Assembly: GCA_938034415.1 (NCBI GenBank)
Contig: CALHLE010000046.1
Span: 62,001 to 126,000 of the forward strand
DNA from: an uncultured Anaerolineae bacterium
GTDB lineage: Bacteria > Chloroflexota > Anaerolineae > J036 > Brachytrichaceae
Reading direction: 5' to 3'
Length of the DNA stretch: 64,000 nt
The notes beneath the pieces are model-generated. The model ran no database searches and was not told where the DNA came from. It worked only from the letters and a program-made list of their open reading frames with translations. Both the position numbers and the translations under genes were made by a program. Below, in pieces: positions 9,993-16,671 of the stretch (position 1 is the first letter of the stretch; each line of letters starts with the position of its first letter).

Positions 9993-11842
9993 GGCGTTCC
10001 GGCATCCAACATGGCAAACGGATCGAAGCGTCGTCGGCGTGATCGCCGCGGGCTGTCCTCGCCGGTGGGCTGAGCCGTCACAACCCGCTGCGTCGAATCA
10101 TCCACCTCCTCAGCCTCGAACTGCAGGCTATACAGCTTGTAGTACAAGCCGCGCGCGGCCATTAGCTCGTCGTGCGTGCCCAGCTCCACCAGCCGCCCCT
10201 TATCCAGCACGGCGATGCGGTGGGCCACCTGCACGGTGCTCAGACGGTGCGCGATGATGATCGTGGTGCGGCCTTGCATCAGCCGCCCTAGCGCTTCTTG
10301 CACCAGACCTTCGCTTTCGCTGTCCAGCGATGAAGTGGCCTCGTCGAGCAACAAGATGCGCGGGTTCTTCAAAATGGCGCGGGCGATGGCGATGCGTTGG
10401 CGCTGGCCGCCGCTCAGCTTTATCCCGCGCTCGCCGACAAGCGTATCGTATCCTTTGGGCAGTGCAAGGATGAAATCGTGCGCGTTGGCCGCCTTAGCTG
10501 CCGCGATCATCGCCTCCTCGTCGGCGTTCAAGTCGCCGTATAGGATGTTCTCGCGCACGGTGCCGCTGAACAGCATTGTGTCCTGCGGCACAATGGCGAT
10601 GGTCGAACGAAGGCTCGCCACCTTTAAGCGGCGCAGGTCAACGCCATCGAGCAGCACTGCCCCTTTGGTCGGGTCGTAGAAGCGCGGGATCAGGTTGAAC
10701 AAGGTGGATTTGCCCGCGCCGCTTGGGCCGACGAGCGCCAGGATCTCACCGGGCGCAATATCGAGCGAGACATCGCGCACTACTTCACGATTGTCCTCAT
10801 AGGCAAAGGAGACGCAGTCAAAGGTGATCTGCCCCCGCACGACGCCGACCTCGCGCGCATCCGGCGCGTCGCGCACTTCGGGTTGCGTGTCGAGAATCTC
10901 GAAGAGCCGGCGCGTCGCCCCGATCGCCTCCTGGAACTGCGCGAAGATGTTCGCCAGCCCAGAGATGCCGCCGGCGATCACCGCGCCGTAGAGCAGAAAA
11001 GCCACCAAGTCGCCGGCGCGCAGCCGCCCGGCGCTCACCTCTTGCGAGCCAAACCACAACACGCCGACCAGCGCAAAGAAGAACATCAACCCGATCAGCG
11101 GGCCGAATGTCGCGCGAATGCGCGAGAGCCTAAGCGAGGCCCGAAAGACTTCCTGTGACGCCCGGTTGAAACGCTGCACCTCATACGGCTCGCGACCGAA
11201 GGCCTTGACCACGCGCACGCCGCTGATGGCTTCCTCGGCAATCGCGTTGGCTTCGGCCAGACGATCCTGCGCCTTCGTGGCCAGCGGGCGCAACGAGCGG
11301 CTGTAGAGCCGCGCAATGAGCGTCGCCAGCGGGAAGATCAACAGCACGATGCCCGTCAGCCGCCAGTTGATGGTGACGACGAGCGCTGCCGAGCCCACCA
11401 CCGTCAAGATGCTGCTGAGCAAAGTTGCCACGTTGTTCACCAGCGCAACGCGCACGACGGTGACATCCGACGACAAGCGCGAGGTCAACTCGCCCGTGCG
11501 CCGGTTGGCAAAGAACCCCAGGCCCAGATGCTGTAGATGGGCATAGACGCTCTGGCGCAAATCGCGCGTCACCGATTCACCGGCTTGGGCGATCAAAAAC
11601 TGGCTGCCGATGTCCACGGCCGCGCGGGCGACGAAGACGGCGACGAGGATGCCGATGATCTGCCCAACGCTTAGCCCGACGGGGACGCCGGTCACCGCGT
11701 TGACCAACTGGCCGCTCACCAGGGGGAAGACCAGGTTCAGCGCCGTGCTAATGACGAAAAGGATGGCAGCGACGACGATCACGGCCCGATAGGGCCTGAC
11801 GTAGCGCATCAGCCGCCATGTGATGTTGCTTGACTTGAACAA
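9989..11842 (-). CDS. ABC exporter, fused membrane and ATPase domains (MsbA/BmrA-like)
   Basis: 617 residues. Six transmembrane helices fill residues 1-310; the ATPase domain follows with Walker A GPSGAGKST, signature LSGGQRQRIAIARA, Walker B ILLLDEATSSLD and switch His in IAHRLST. As a half-transporter it would act as a homodimer exporting lipids or drugs. The start is TTG at 11842, supported by GAGGAG about six bases upstream. A basic Arg-rich segment (RRSRRRRF) lies near the C-terminus. The TPR gene is 80 bases upstream on the same strand and the SDR overlaps its end. The substrate is unknown. Confidence 0.9.
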   Translation of the reverse strand: MFKSSNITWRLMRYVRPYRAVIVVAAILFVISTALNLVFPLVSGQLVNAVTGVPVGLSVGQIIGILVAVFVARAAVDIGSQFLIAQAGESVTRDLRQSVYAHLQHLGLGFFANRRTGELTSRLSSDVTVVRVALVNNVATLLSSILTVVGSAALVVTINWRLTGIVLLIFPLATLIARLYSRSLRPLATKAQDRLAEANAIAEEAISGVRVVKAFGREPYEVQRFNRASQEVFRASLRLSRIRATFGPLIGLMFFFALVGVLWFGSQEVSAGRLRAGDLVAFLLYGAVIAGGISGLANIFAQFQEAIGATRRLFEILDTQPEVRDAPDAREVGVVRGQITFDCVSFAYEDNREVVRDVSLDIAPGEILALVGPSGAGKSTLFNLIPRFYDPTKGAVLLDGVDLRRLKVASLRSTIAIVPQDTMLFSGTVRENILYGDLNADEEAMIAAAKAANAHDFILALPKGYDTLVGERGIKLSGGQRQRIAIARAILKNPRILLLDEATSSLDSESEGLVQEALGRLMQGRTTIIIAHRLSTVQVAHRIAVLDKGRLVELGTHDELMAARGLYYKLYSLQFEAEEVDDSTQRVVTAQPTGEDSPRRSRRRRFDPFAMLDAGTP

Positions 11843-11922
11843 TGCGGCTCCTCACTTCTTCCCAGACGCGCAACCGCGCTTCATTGCAACAATCCGCGCA
11901 ACAATCCGCCGGCGCAGTGCGC

Positions 11923-13110
11923 TCAGCGACCGCCGCACGCGGCTAGGCCGGCTTCCACGTTGGCGCGGATCTCCTGATCTCCTGGAGCAAGTTCGAGCGA
12001 CTTAGCCCACATCGTGCGGGCGTTATCGCACTCCTGAATCCAACGATAGGCGAAGCCGTAGTACAGGTAGTCTATCGCGCTCAGCGATGCGCCGGACTGC
12101 TGCGCGATGGTAAGCGCGCGCGTGTAATCTTCGACCGCACCGAAGTAGTTGCGCACCTGGAAGTTGAGCAAGGCGCGTTCGGTCAACGCGCGCAGCCGCG
12201 TCGGCTCCAACTCAATCGCCTTGTCCAGCGCCTCGCGCGCTTTCTGTCGCTCGCCGATGAATCGATACACCATCCCCAACTGCTGATACGCCTCCGCATG
12301 CTGAGGGTCCATCTCGATGATGCGCTGAAACGTTTTGATCGCATCGGCCGTCCGGCCTGTGACATAGAAGATCCGCCCGATGGCGCTTAACACATGGGGC
12401 ATGTTTGGATCGCGCTCTAGCGCCCGCTCGTAGTGATAGCGCGCCTTATCGTATCGGCCAAATACATCGTACACATAGCCAAGGTTGCGCAGCGCGTCAG
12501 GGTTATTCGGCTCCAAGTCCACGGCCTTCTGCGCGGCCGAGAGCGCCGCTTTGAAGTCGCCGCTGTCGGCCAACGCTTCGGCCAGATAAGCGTAACCGGT
12601 GGCGTAGTTCGGATCGGCGTCAACGACGGCCTGGCACTCCACAACTGCCTCGGCGATGCGCTTCTGCCAGTCCAGCGCCATGCACAGCACCGCGCGCGAA
12701 GGCAGGTGGCCGGGAGCGATTTCCAGCGCTTTGCGAACCCGTTGCTCGGCCCGCTCCGGCTGGCCGATGAACACCATCAGGCGAGCAACGCGGCGATGCA
12801 GGTCAGGATCGTTAGGGCGGCGGCGACTGGCGCGGTCATAGGCGTCAATCGCCGCACGATAATCACCTCGCGCAGCCGCCTCCTCGGCAGCGCGAATCAA
12901 TGAGTCCACGCTGCGCGTAGGCGTTGGGGTTAGCGCAGGCGTTGGCGTTCGCACGTTCCGGCCGAGCTGAATCCCGTTATTGAGCCGGATCTGCACCAGC
13001 AAGTAGCCGCCGGCGACGAGGATAACGACAGACCACAAAACCAGCCAGGCGCAACCACGACCACCGCGCCGGCGGGTGGGCTGCACATATCTTCGATTGC
13101 ATAACCGCAC
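11923..13110 (-). CDS. Membrane-anchored TPR-repeat protein
   Basis: 395 residues. A basic N-terminus is followed by one transmembrane helix at about residues 21-42, a Thr/Pro linker (TPTPALTPTPT), and then about eight tetratricopeptide repeats with the usual W-LG-Y-A-F-A-P pattern, for example AEAYQQLGMVYRFIGE. TPR arrays bind other proteins; here they probably face outside the membrane. The start is GTG at 13110: on this strand TAATAT ends six bases before it, so the mRNA is likely leaderless. No enzymatic domain is seen. Confidence 0.83.
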   Translation of the reverse strand: MRLCNRRYVQPTRRRGGRGCAWLVLWSVVILVAGGYLLVQIRLNNGIQLGRNVRTPTPALTPTPTRSVDSLIRAAEEAAARGDYRAAIDAYDRASRRRPNDPDLHRRVARLMVFIGQPERAEQRVRKALEIAPGHLPSRAVLCMALDWQKRIAEAVVECQAVVDADPNYATGYAYLAEALADSGDFKAALSAAQKAVDLEPNNPDALRNLGYVYDVFGRYDKARYHYERALERDPNMPHVLSAIGRIFYVTGRTADAIKTFQRIIEMDPQHAEAYQQLGMVYRFIGERQKAREALDKAIELEPTRLRALTERALLNFQVRNYFGAVEDYTRALTIAQQSGASLSAIDYLYYGFAYRWIQECDNARTMWAKSLELAPGDQEIRANVEAGLAACGGR

Positions 13111-13116
13111 AGCGTG

Positions 13117-13122
13117 ATATTA
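13117..13122 (-). promoter_or_regulatory. -10 element, leaderless geometry before a GTG start
   Basis: The minus strand reads TAATAT, six bases, then GTG, the start of the TPR protein. Confidence 0.55.
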
Positions 13123-13147
13123 GCACGCGCGCGATCGGCATGAAGCA

Positions 13148-13175
13148 TCGAGGGGCGTCGCTGGACGCCCCTCGA
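13148..13175 (-). terminator. Hairpin after the 81-aa gene
   Basis: A perfect 12-bp stem (TCGAGGGGCGTC with GACGCCCCTCGA) and a 4-base loop begin 23 bases after the small gene's stop. No U-tract follows, so termination may be weak or factor-assisted. Confidence 0.6.
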
Positions 13176-13197
13176 CTCGATCAGCGCTTTCGGCTGA

Positions 13198-13443
13198 TTA
13201 AACCTTCTCCGGCTCGTAGAGCATGCCTTCCAGCAAACGCTCCACGGCCATTGTGTGGCTATCTACGCCGTGTTTCTTGAAGTACTCAGAGTTGCAGCTC
13301 CACTGCCCGTGATCGTAGGTGACGAGATACTCTCCGTTATCCCCGCGCACCATCACCTGGAAAGTCAAGAATTGGAATCGGTCGCGTTCCTGAGCGTAGC
13401 GATGCGCCTTTTCGACCTTACCGATCAGGCTTGAATCTGTCAT
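13198..13443 (-). CDS. Small conserved-looking protein, 81 residues, function unknown
   Basis: I do not recognise the family. The gene is convincingly real: AGGAGG lies upstream of the ATG at 13443, a near-consensus promoter sits at 13585-13612, and a strong hairpin follows the stop. The product is mixed-charge, soluble and lacks a signal peptide. Its C-terminal half, WSCNSEYFKKHGVDSHTMAV, has the spacing of a SWIM zinc finger (CxCx-n-CxH) in which only the first Cys-like position and the final His remain, so it could be a SWIM-derived domain that no longer binds zinc. That resemblance is weak. The 135-base leader contains a stable stem. Confidence 0.72.
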   Translation of the reverse strand: MTDSSLIGKVEKAHRYAQERDRFQFLTFQVMVRGDNGEYLVTYDHGQWSCNSEYFKKHGVDSHTMAVERLLEGMLYEPEKV

Positions 13444-13475
13444 TTGCTTTACCTCCTGTGAATGAAGACAAACAG

Positions 13476-13510
13476 TAAGGCACGCGACGCAGTCGCGTGC
13501 ACGTGCCTTA
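13476..13510 (-). other. Hairpin in the leader of the 81-aa gene, attenuator-like
   Basis: The transcript can fold a 13-bp stem, TAAGGCA plus CGCGAC paired with their complements around a TGC loop, with a 6-base bulge. An alternative pairing, TAAGGCACG with CGTGCCTTA, uses the same bases. A U-rich stretch (CTGTTTGT) follows, so the element could terminate or attenuate before the Shine-Dalgarno site. Confidence 0.55.
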
Positions 13511-13584
13511 TTCTCGCCTTGTTGGATTTACCGATGACGACAGCGAAGGCGCTTCCCTAGTCACTTTCGCTTGCATCGCTTTGG

Positions 13585-13612
13585 ATTCTATTAAAACGCC
13601 GCGCGATGTCAA
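13585..13612 (-). promoter_or_regulatory. Near-consensus sigma-70-type promoter for the 81-aa gene
   Basis: On the minus strand TTGACA (13607-13612), a 16-base spacer and TAGAAT (13585-13590). This is the best -35/-10 pair I found in the window. Transcription would begin near 13578, giving a leader of about 135 bases. Confidence 0.7.
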
Positions 13613-13640
13613 CTCCGCACAGGACTTTAGTGTCTGAGGA

Positions 13641-13735
13641 GCGGACCGCAAGATCAAAGACCTGTCGGGAGAGCGCCCGCTGGTGCTGGATGGGCAATTC
13701 AGCTACCTGGGCTGCTTTTGCATTTTTCCTGGCTA
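13641..13735 (+). pseudogene. Possible transposase remnant (DDE type)
   Basis: One frame here reads DLSGERPLVLDGQFSYLG, which resembles a conserved block of IS4-like transposases (pattern RPLVLDREFSYL). The flanking frame has no other transposase-like sequence and no terminal repeats were found, so at most a decayed fragment is present. The basis is one short motif. Confidence 0.3.
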
Positions 13736-13771
13736 TCGCGCGTTAACCCCGTCCCAGCGCGCGCCGACGCA

Positions 13772-13777
13772 TACAAT
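13772..13777 (+). promoter_or_regulatory. miaA -10 element, leaderless geometry
   Basis: TACAAT ends six bases before the ATG at 13784. No Shine-Dalgarno sequence is present. Confidence 0.55.
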
Positions 13778-13783
13778 GCGCTC

Positions 13784-14707
13784 ATGAGTTGCGAAGCGCC
13801 CGAGCTGATCGCCATCATCGGGCCGACGGCGGCCGGCAAGTCGGCCTATGCAATGGCGCTCGCTCCACAGGTGAATGGCGAAATCGTCTCTGCCGATTCG
13901 CGCCACATCTACCGGCACATGGACATCGGCACGAACAAACCGACGCCGGACGAGCAGCGACGCGTTCGCCATCACTTGCTCGACCTGCGCGACCCGCATG
14001 AGCGTTTCTCGCTCGGCGAATATGTCGAGCTGGCGCAAACTGCAATTGCGGACATCCACGCGCGCGGCAAGACGCCGTTGCTGGTCGGCGGCACCGGCCA
14101 GTACGTCCGCGCAATCCTGCGCGGTTGGCGCGTGCCTCCCGTACCTCCCTGCGACGATCTGCGGGAGAAGTGGCTACGCTACGTCCAGGCGCACGGCGCA
14201 GCGGCGCTGTTTGCCGAGTTGATTGCGCGCGATCCTGATGCCGCCCGAACGATTGACCCGCGCAACATCCGACGCGTCGTGCGCGCGCTCGAAGTCATCG
14301 AGGTCTCCGGCCGGCGCTGGAGCGAACTGCAGAAGCGTGAACCGCCCCGCTGGCGCACCCAGGTGATCTACATCAACCTGCCGCGCGATGCGCTTTACGC
14401 GCGGGCCGACGCGCGCCTCATGCGCATGATCGAGCAAGGATGGCCGGCCGAGGCCGAGGCGCTGCTCGACTTTCTCAGCCGGCATGGGTTCGATGCCGAC
14501 GCTGCATTGCAGCTACCGTCCATGTCCGCACTCGGCTATCGAGAAATGGCGCTTGTCGCCATGGGACGCATGACGCTCGACGAGGCCATTATCGCGATCA
14601 AGCGCGCCACACGCCGCTTCATCCGCGCGCAGGACGTCTGGTTTCGCCAGGAAGCAGCGCAGGCTGCATCCACCGGTGACGTCGTGCGAATCGCACCTCC
14701 GCCGTAG
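13784..14707 (+). CDS. miaA: tRNA dimethylallyltransferase
   Basis: 307 residues from the ATG at 13784. The enzyme transfers a dimethylallyl group to N6 of A37 in tRNAs reading UNN codons. Seen: P-loop GPTAAGKS (residues 11-18), the DSRHIYRHMDIGTNKP block that binds tRNA and positions the catalytic Asp (family DSxQxYxxxDIGTAKP), GGTGQYVRA for the prenyl donor, and RRVVRALEVIEVSG. The C-terminus ends in the expected TRRFIRAQDVWFR region. Length is typical. An open frame extends upstream, but the family start and the -10 element support 13784. A phosphatase-like gene follows 54 bases later with its own -10 element. Confidence 0.95.
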   Translation: MSCEAPELIAIIGPTAAGKSAYAMALAPQVNGEIVSADSRHIYRHMDIGTNKPTPDEQRRVRHHLLDLRDPHERFSLGEYVELAQTAIADIHARGKTPLLVGGTGQYVRAILRGWRVPPVPPCDDLREKWLRYVQAHGAAALFAELIARDPDAARTIDPRNIRRVVRALEVIEVSGRRWSELQKREPPRWRTQVIYINLPRDALYARADARLMRMIEQGWPAEAEALLDFLSRHGFDADAALQLPSMSALGYREMALVAMGRMTLDEAIIAIKRATRRFIRAQDVWFRQEAAQAASTGDVVRIAPPP

Positions 14708-14748
14708 CGCATGAAGTTCAAATGATGCCGTCTTAACACGCCGCCACG

Positions 14749-14754
14749 TAGAAT
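14749..14754 (+). promoter_or_regulatory. -10 element, leaderless geometry
   Basis: TAGAAT ends seven bases before the ATG at 14762, with no Shine-Dalgarno sequence. Confidence 0.55.
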
Positions 14755-14761
14755 CGCTCGC

Positions 14762-15508
14762 ATGACAGACATCCTGACGCGGCGGCTACACTGGGAAGGC
14801 TGCTTGAATGTGCGTGACCTGGGCGGGCTTCGCACCCGTGACGGCCGGTCCACGCGCTGGGGGGCGCTCGTGCGCATGGACAATCCCGGCCACCTCACCG
14901 ACGCCGGCGTCTGCGCGCTGCTGGATTACGGCGTGAATACGGTCATTGACCTGCGCTATCCTACGGAGACTACCCGTTACCCTCATCTGGCCCAAGCGCT
15001 CAATTCCGCGCGCGACCAGGTAACCATCCAGCACATCCCGCTGCTCGATGAGGCAAACCGCACCGAAGAAGACATCCTGTTCGCCCGCTCGCGCGACGAA
15101 TGGCATACCTACGTGCTCGACCGGCGCGGCGAGGCAATCGCCGAGGTCATGCGCACCATCGCCTATGCCGCCCCCGGCGCTGTCGTTCTCCACTGCACGG
15201 CCGGCAAGGATCGCACCGGCATCGTCTCTGCGCTGTTGCTCGACTTCTTGTGCGTAGCGCGCGAGGACATCGCGCAGGACTACGCGGTGAGCGAGGAGTG
15301 GCTGCGCCCGCGCACCGAACAATGGCTGGAACCGCTCGACGAGGCCCAGCGCGCTTTTGCGCTCAGCCTAATGCGCACGGCGCCAGAGTATGTGCAGTTC
15401 GCGCTGCGCTATGTGGACGAACGCTACGGCGGCACACGCGCCTACCTCCAAAGCATCGGTTTGTCGCCAGACGACCTGGCTGCCTTGCGCGAGCGTTTGA
15501 CCGAGTGA
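14762..15508 (+). CDS. Tyrosine-protein-phosphatase-like protein
   Basis: 248 residues of the bacterial Tyr_phosphatase_2 type. The N-terminal NVRDLGGLRTRDGR block is characteristic, and the P-loop HCTAGKDRTG holds the nucleophile Cys145 and phosphate-binding Arg151. An Asp in the VIDLRYPTET region may act as general acid. Members act on phosphotyrosine, phosphoserine or phosphoinositides; the target is unknown. It lies between miaA and a convergent membrane protein gene, so it is probably a single-gene unit. Confidence 0.88.
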   Translation: MTDILTRRLHWEGCLNVRDLGGLRTRDGRSTRWGALVRMDNPGHLTDAGVCALLDYGVNTVIDLRYPTETTRYPHLAQALNSARDQVTIQHIPLLDEANRTEEDILFARSRDEWHTYVLDRRGEAIAEVMRTIAYAAPGAVVLHCTAGKDRTGIVSALLLDFLCVAREDIAQDYAVSEEWLRPRTEQWLEPLDEAQRAFALSLMRTAPEYVQFALRYVDERYGGTRAYLQSIGLSPDDLAALRERLTE

Positions 15509-15538
15509 CGATCGGCGAGCCTTCAGCAAGCCGAACGC

Positions 15539-15922
15539 TCAAAACCCCAGCGCTTCGTAGCCGGTCATCTGAGCGCGCAACCCAAACGCCGAGGTGAGCA
15601 ACAGCACGGCCGCATAGAGCAGGACTGCGCCCCGGTCGTCGCGTCCGCGCGTAAACGCAAACACCGCCGGTGCGCTGATGATGACAAGTGCGCCATACAG
15701 ATAGTGGACGAAGCGCACGTTCACGCCCAGCCCCAGACTGACCAACACTAATCCAACGGCCATTTGTGCCAAGCCGAGGACGGGGCTGAGCGCAACGGCG
15801 CCGAGATAGCTGCCATCCAAGCCATCGCCGCGAAAGAATTTGACCATGCCCCACAAGCCGAGGATGGCGTTGAAGAGAATCACCGCCGTCGCCAGACTGG
15901 CGTGAATTTGTATAAGCCCCAT
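15539..15922 (-). CDS. Small four-helix membrane protein, function unknown
   Basis: 127 residues from the ATG at 15922, with four hydrophobic segments and a short soluble loop FFRGDGLDGSY between the first two. I do not recognise a characterised family. The start is set by TATAAT ending nine bases upstream on this strand; the longer frame to 16114 runs across the rpsO promoter. It converges on the phosphatase-like gene, 30 bases away. Nothing in the sequence indicates a cofactor or catalytic residue. Confidence 0.68.
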   Translation of the reverse strand: MGLIQIHASLATAVILFNAILGLWGMVKFFRGDGLDGSYLGAVALSPVLGLAQMAVGLVLVSLGLGVNVRFVHYLYGALVIISAPAVFAFTRGRDDRGAVLLYAAVLLLTSAFGLRAQMTGYEALGF

Positions 15923-15931
15923 AGGCGGGGG

Positions 15932-15937
15932 ATTATA
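15932..15937 (-). promoter_or_regulatory. -10 element close to the start
   Basis: TATAAT on the minus strand ends nine bases before the ATG at 15922, giving a leader of two or three bases at most. Confidence 0.5.
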
Positions 15938-16044
15938 GGTAGGACACCTTACCCGGCGATGAAACGTCACATACGCGCAAGTGACGCCTGCGTCCCACCC
16001 AGCAGGCCGTGCACCTCGGCGACTCGAAAGAAGCACCCCGGCAA

Positions 16045-16053
16045 TGGTAAAAT
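16045..16053 (+). promoter_or_regulatory. Extended -10 promoter for rpsO
   Basis: TGG followed by TAAAAT is an extended -10 arrangement. No good -35 is seen. The leader to the rpsO GTG would be about 75 bases. Confidence 0.5.
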
Positions 16054-16133
16054 AACGTCGTCGATTCAGCTTGCGCGGTTTATCTGCGCCTTTGAGCGGA
16101 TCCGCGCGTTTCACGAAAGGAGTTCAAACACAA

Positions 16134-16403
16134 GTGGCTCTCAGCAAAGGTGAGAAGGCCGCCATCATTGAACAGTTTGCGGTCAACCCCAACGACACCG
16201 GCTCGTCGGAGGTTCAAATCGCGCTGCTCACGCGGCGGATCAACCAATTGAACGAGCATCTGAAGGTGCACAAGCACGATGAAAGTTCGCGTCACGGCCT
16301 GCTGGTCCTTGTCGGCAAGCGGCGCGCGCACCTGAAGTACCTGGCAGCCAAGGATCCAGCCAGATACCGCGACCTTTTGGGTAAGCTCGGATTGAGGAAG
16401 TAA
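16134..16403 (+). CDS. rpsO: 30S ribosomal protein S15
   Basis: 89 residues, the normal length for S15, starting at GTG 16134 with AAAGGAG at 16116-16122. The body [20 protein letters not shown] and the 16S-rRNA-binding part [19 protein letters not shown] are near-invariant. S15 binds the central domain of 16S rRNA early in 30S assembly. The open frame extends upstream from 16071 but those residues are not part of S15. As in many bacteria it precedes pnp, here with a 268-base structured spacer. Confidence 0.97.
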   Translation: MALSKGEKAAIIEQFAVNPNDTGSSEVQIALLTRRINQLNEHLKVHKHDESSRHGLLVLVGKRRAHLKYLAAKDPARYRDLLGKLGLRK

Positions 16404-16422
16404 GTCAAAGTCAGTCGTAGTC

Positions 16423-16449
16423 GTAGAGGCACAACCCATGTGCCTCTAC
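16423..16449 (+). terminator. Hairpin between rpsO and pnp, terminator- or processing-like
   Basis: A perfect 11-bp stem (GTAGAGGCACA with TGTGCCTCTAC) and a 5-base loop start 19 bases after the rpsO stop. The following bases are A-rich, not U-rich, so partial termination or RNase III processing is as likely as true termination. Confidence 0.55.
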
Positions 16450-16471
16450 ATCAAGAAGAAAGTCAGGGTGA

Positions 16472-16579
16472 GAGGGTAGCGGTCGTAGATGTTAGAGGCC
16501 AGCTTCGGAAGGCGCTAAAGGTCAGGGCAGTCTGGATTTAGCTTCTGCGGTTGACCTCTAACCTCTAACCGCTCCCCTC
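16472..16579 (+). other. Long imperfect hairpin in the pnp leader
   Basis: GAGGGTAGCGGT (16472-16483) pairs with ACCGCTCCCCTC (16568-16579) at 11 of 12 positions, and GTTAGAGG (16491-16498) with CCTCTAAC (16555-16562). A tandem copy of CCTCTAACC at 16562-16570 offers an alternative register. In several bacteria pnp mRNA leaders fold similarly and are cut by RNase III for autoregulation. Confidence 0.55.
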
Positions 16580-16671
16580 CCTCCCGCACACGTTCAACGA
16601 TAAGCGTTGGCGCGCGATGCGTTCACAGCGTCCGGCCCACGCAGATCGTCTATCTTAGGAGAAAATTCAAG

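Larger units (their letters stand above)
13444..13783. other. Intergenic region with structured leader, promoter and a coding remnant
   Basis: From right to left it holds the miaA -10 element, a possible transposase remnant, the minus-strand promoter of the 81-aa gene and a leader hairpin. No intact gene is present. Confidence 0.6.

Noticed and set aside
16555-16570. Tandem CCTCTAACC as a telomere-like or CRISPR repeat
   Set aside because: Only two partial copies exist and both are explained by the hairpin in the pnp leader.
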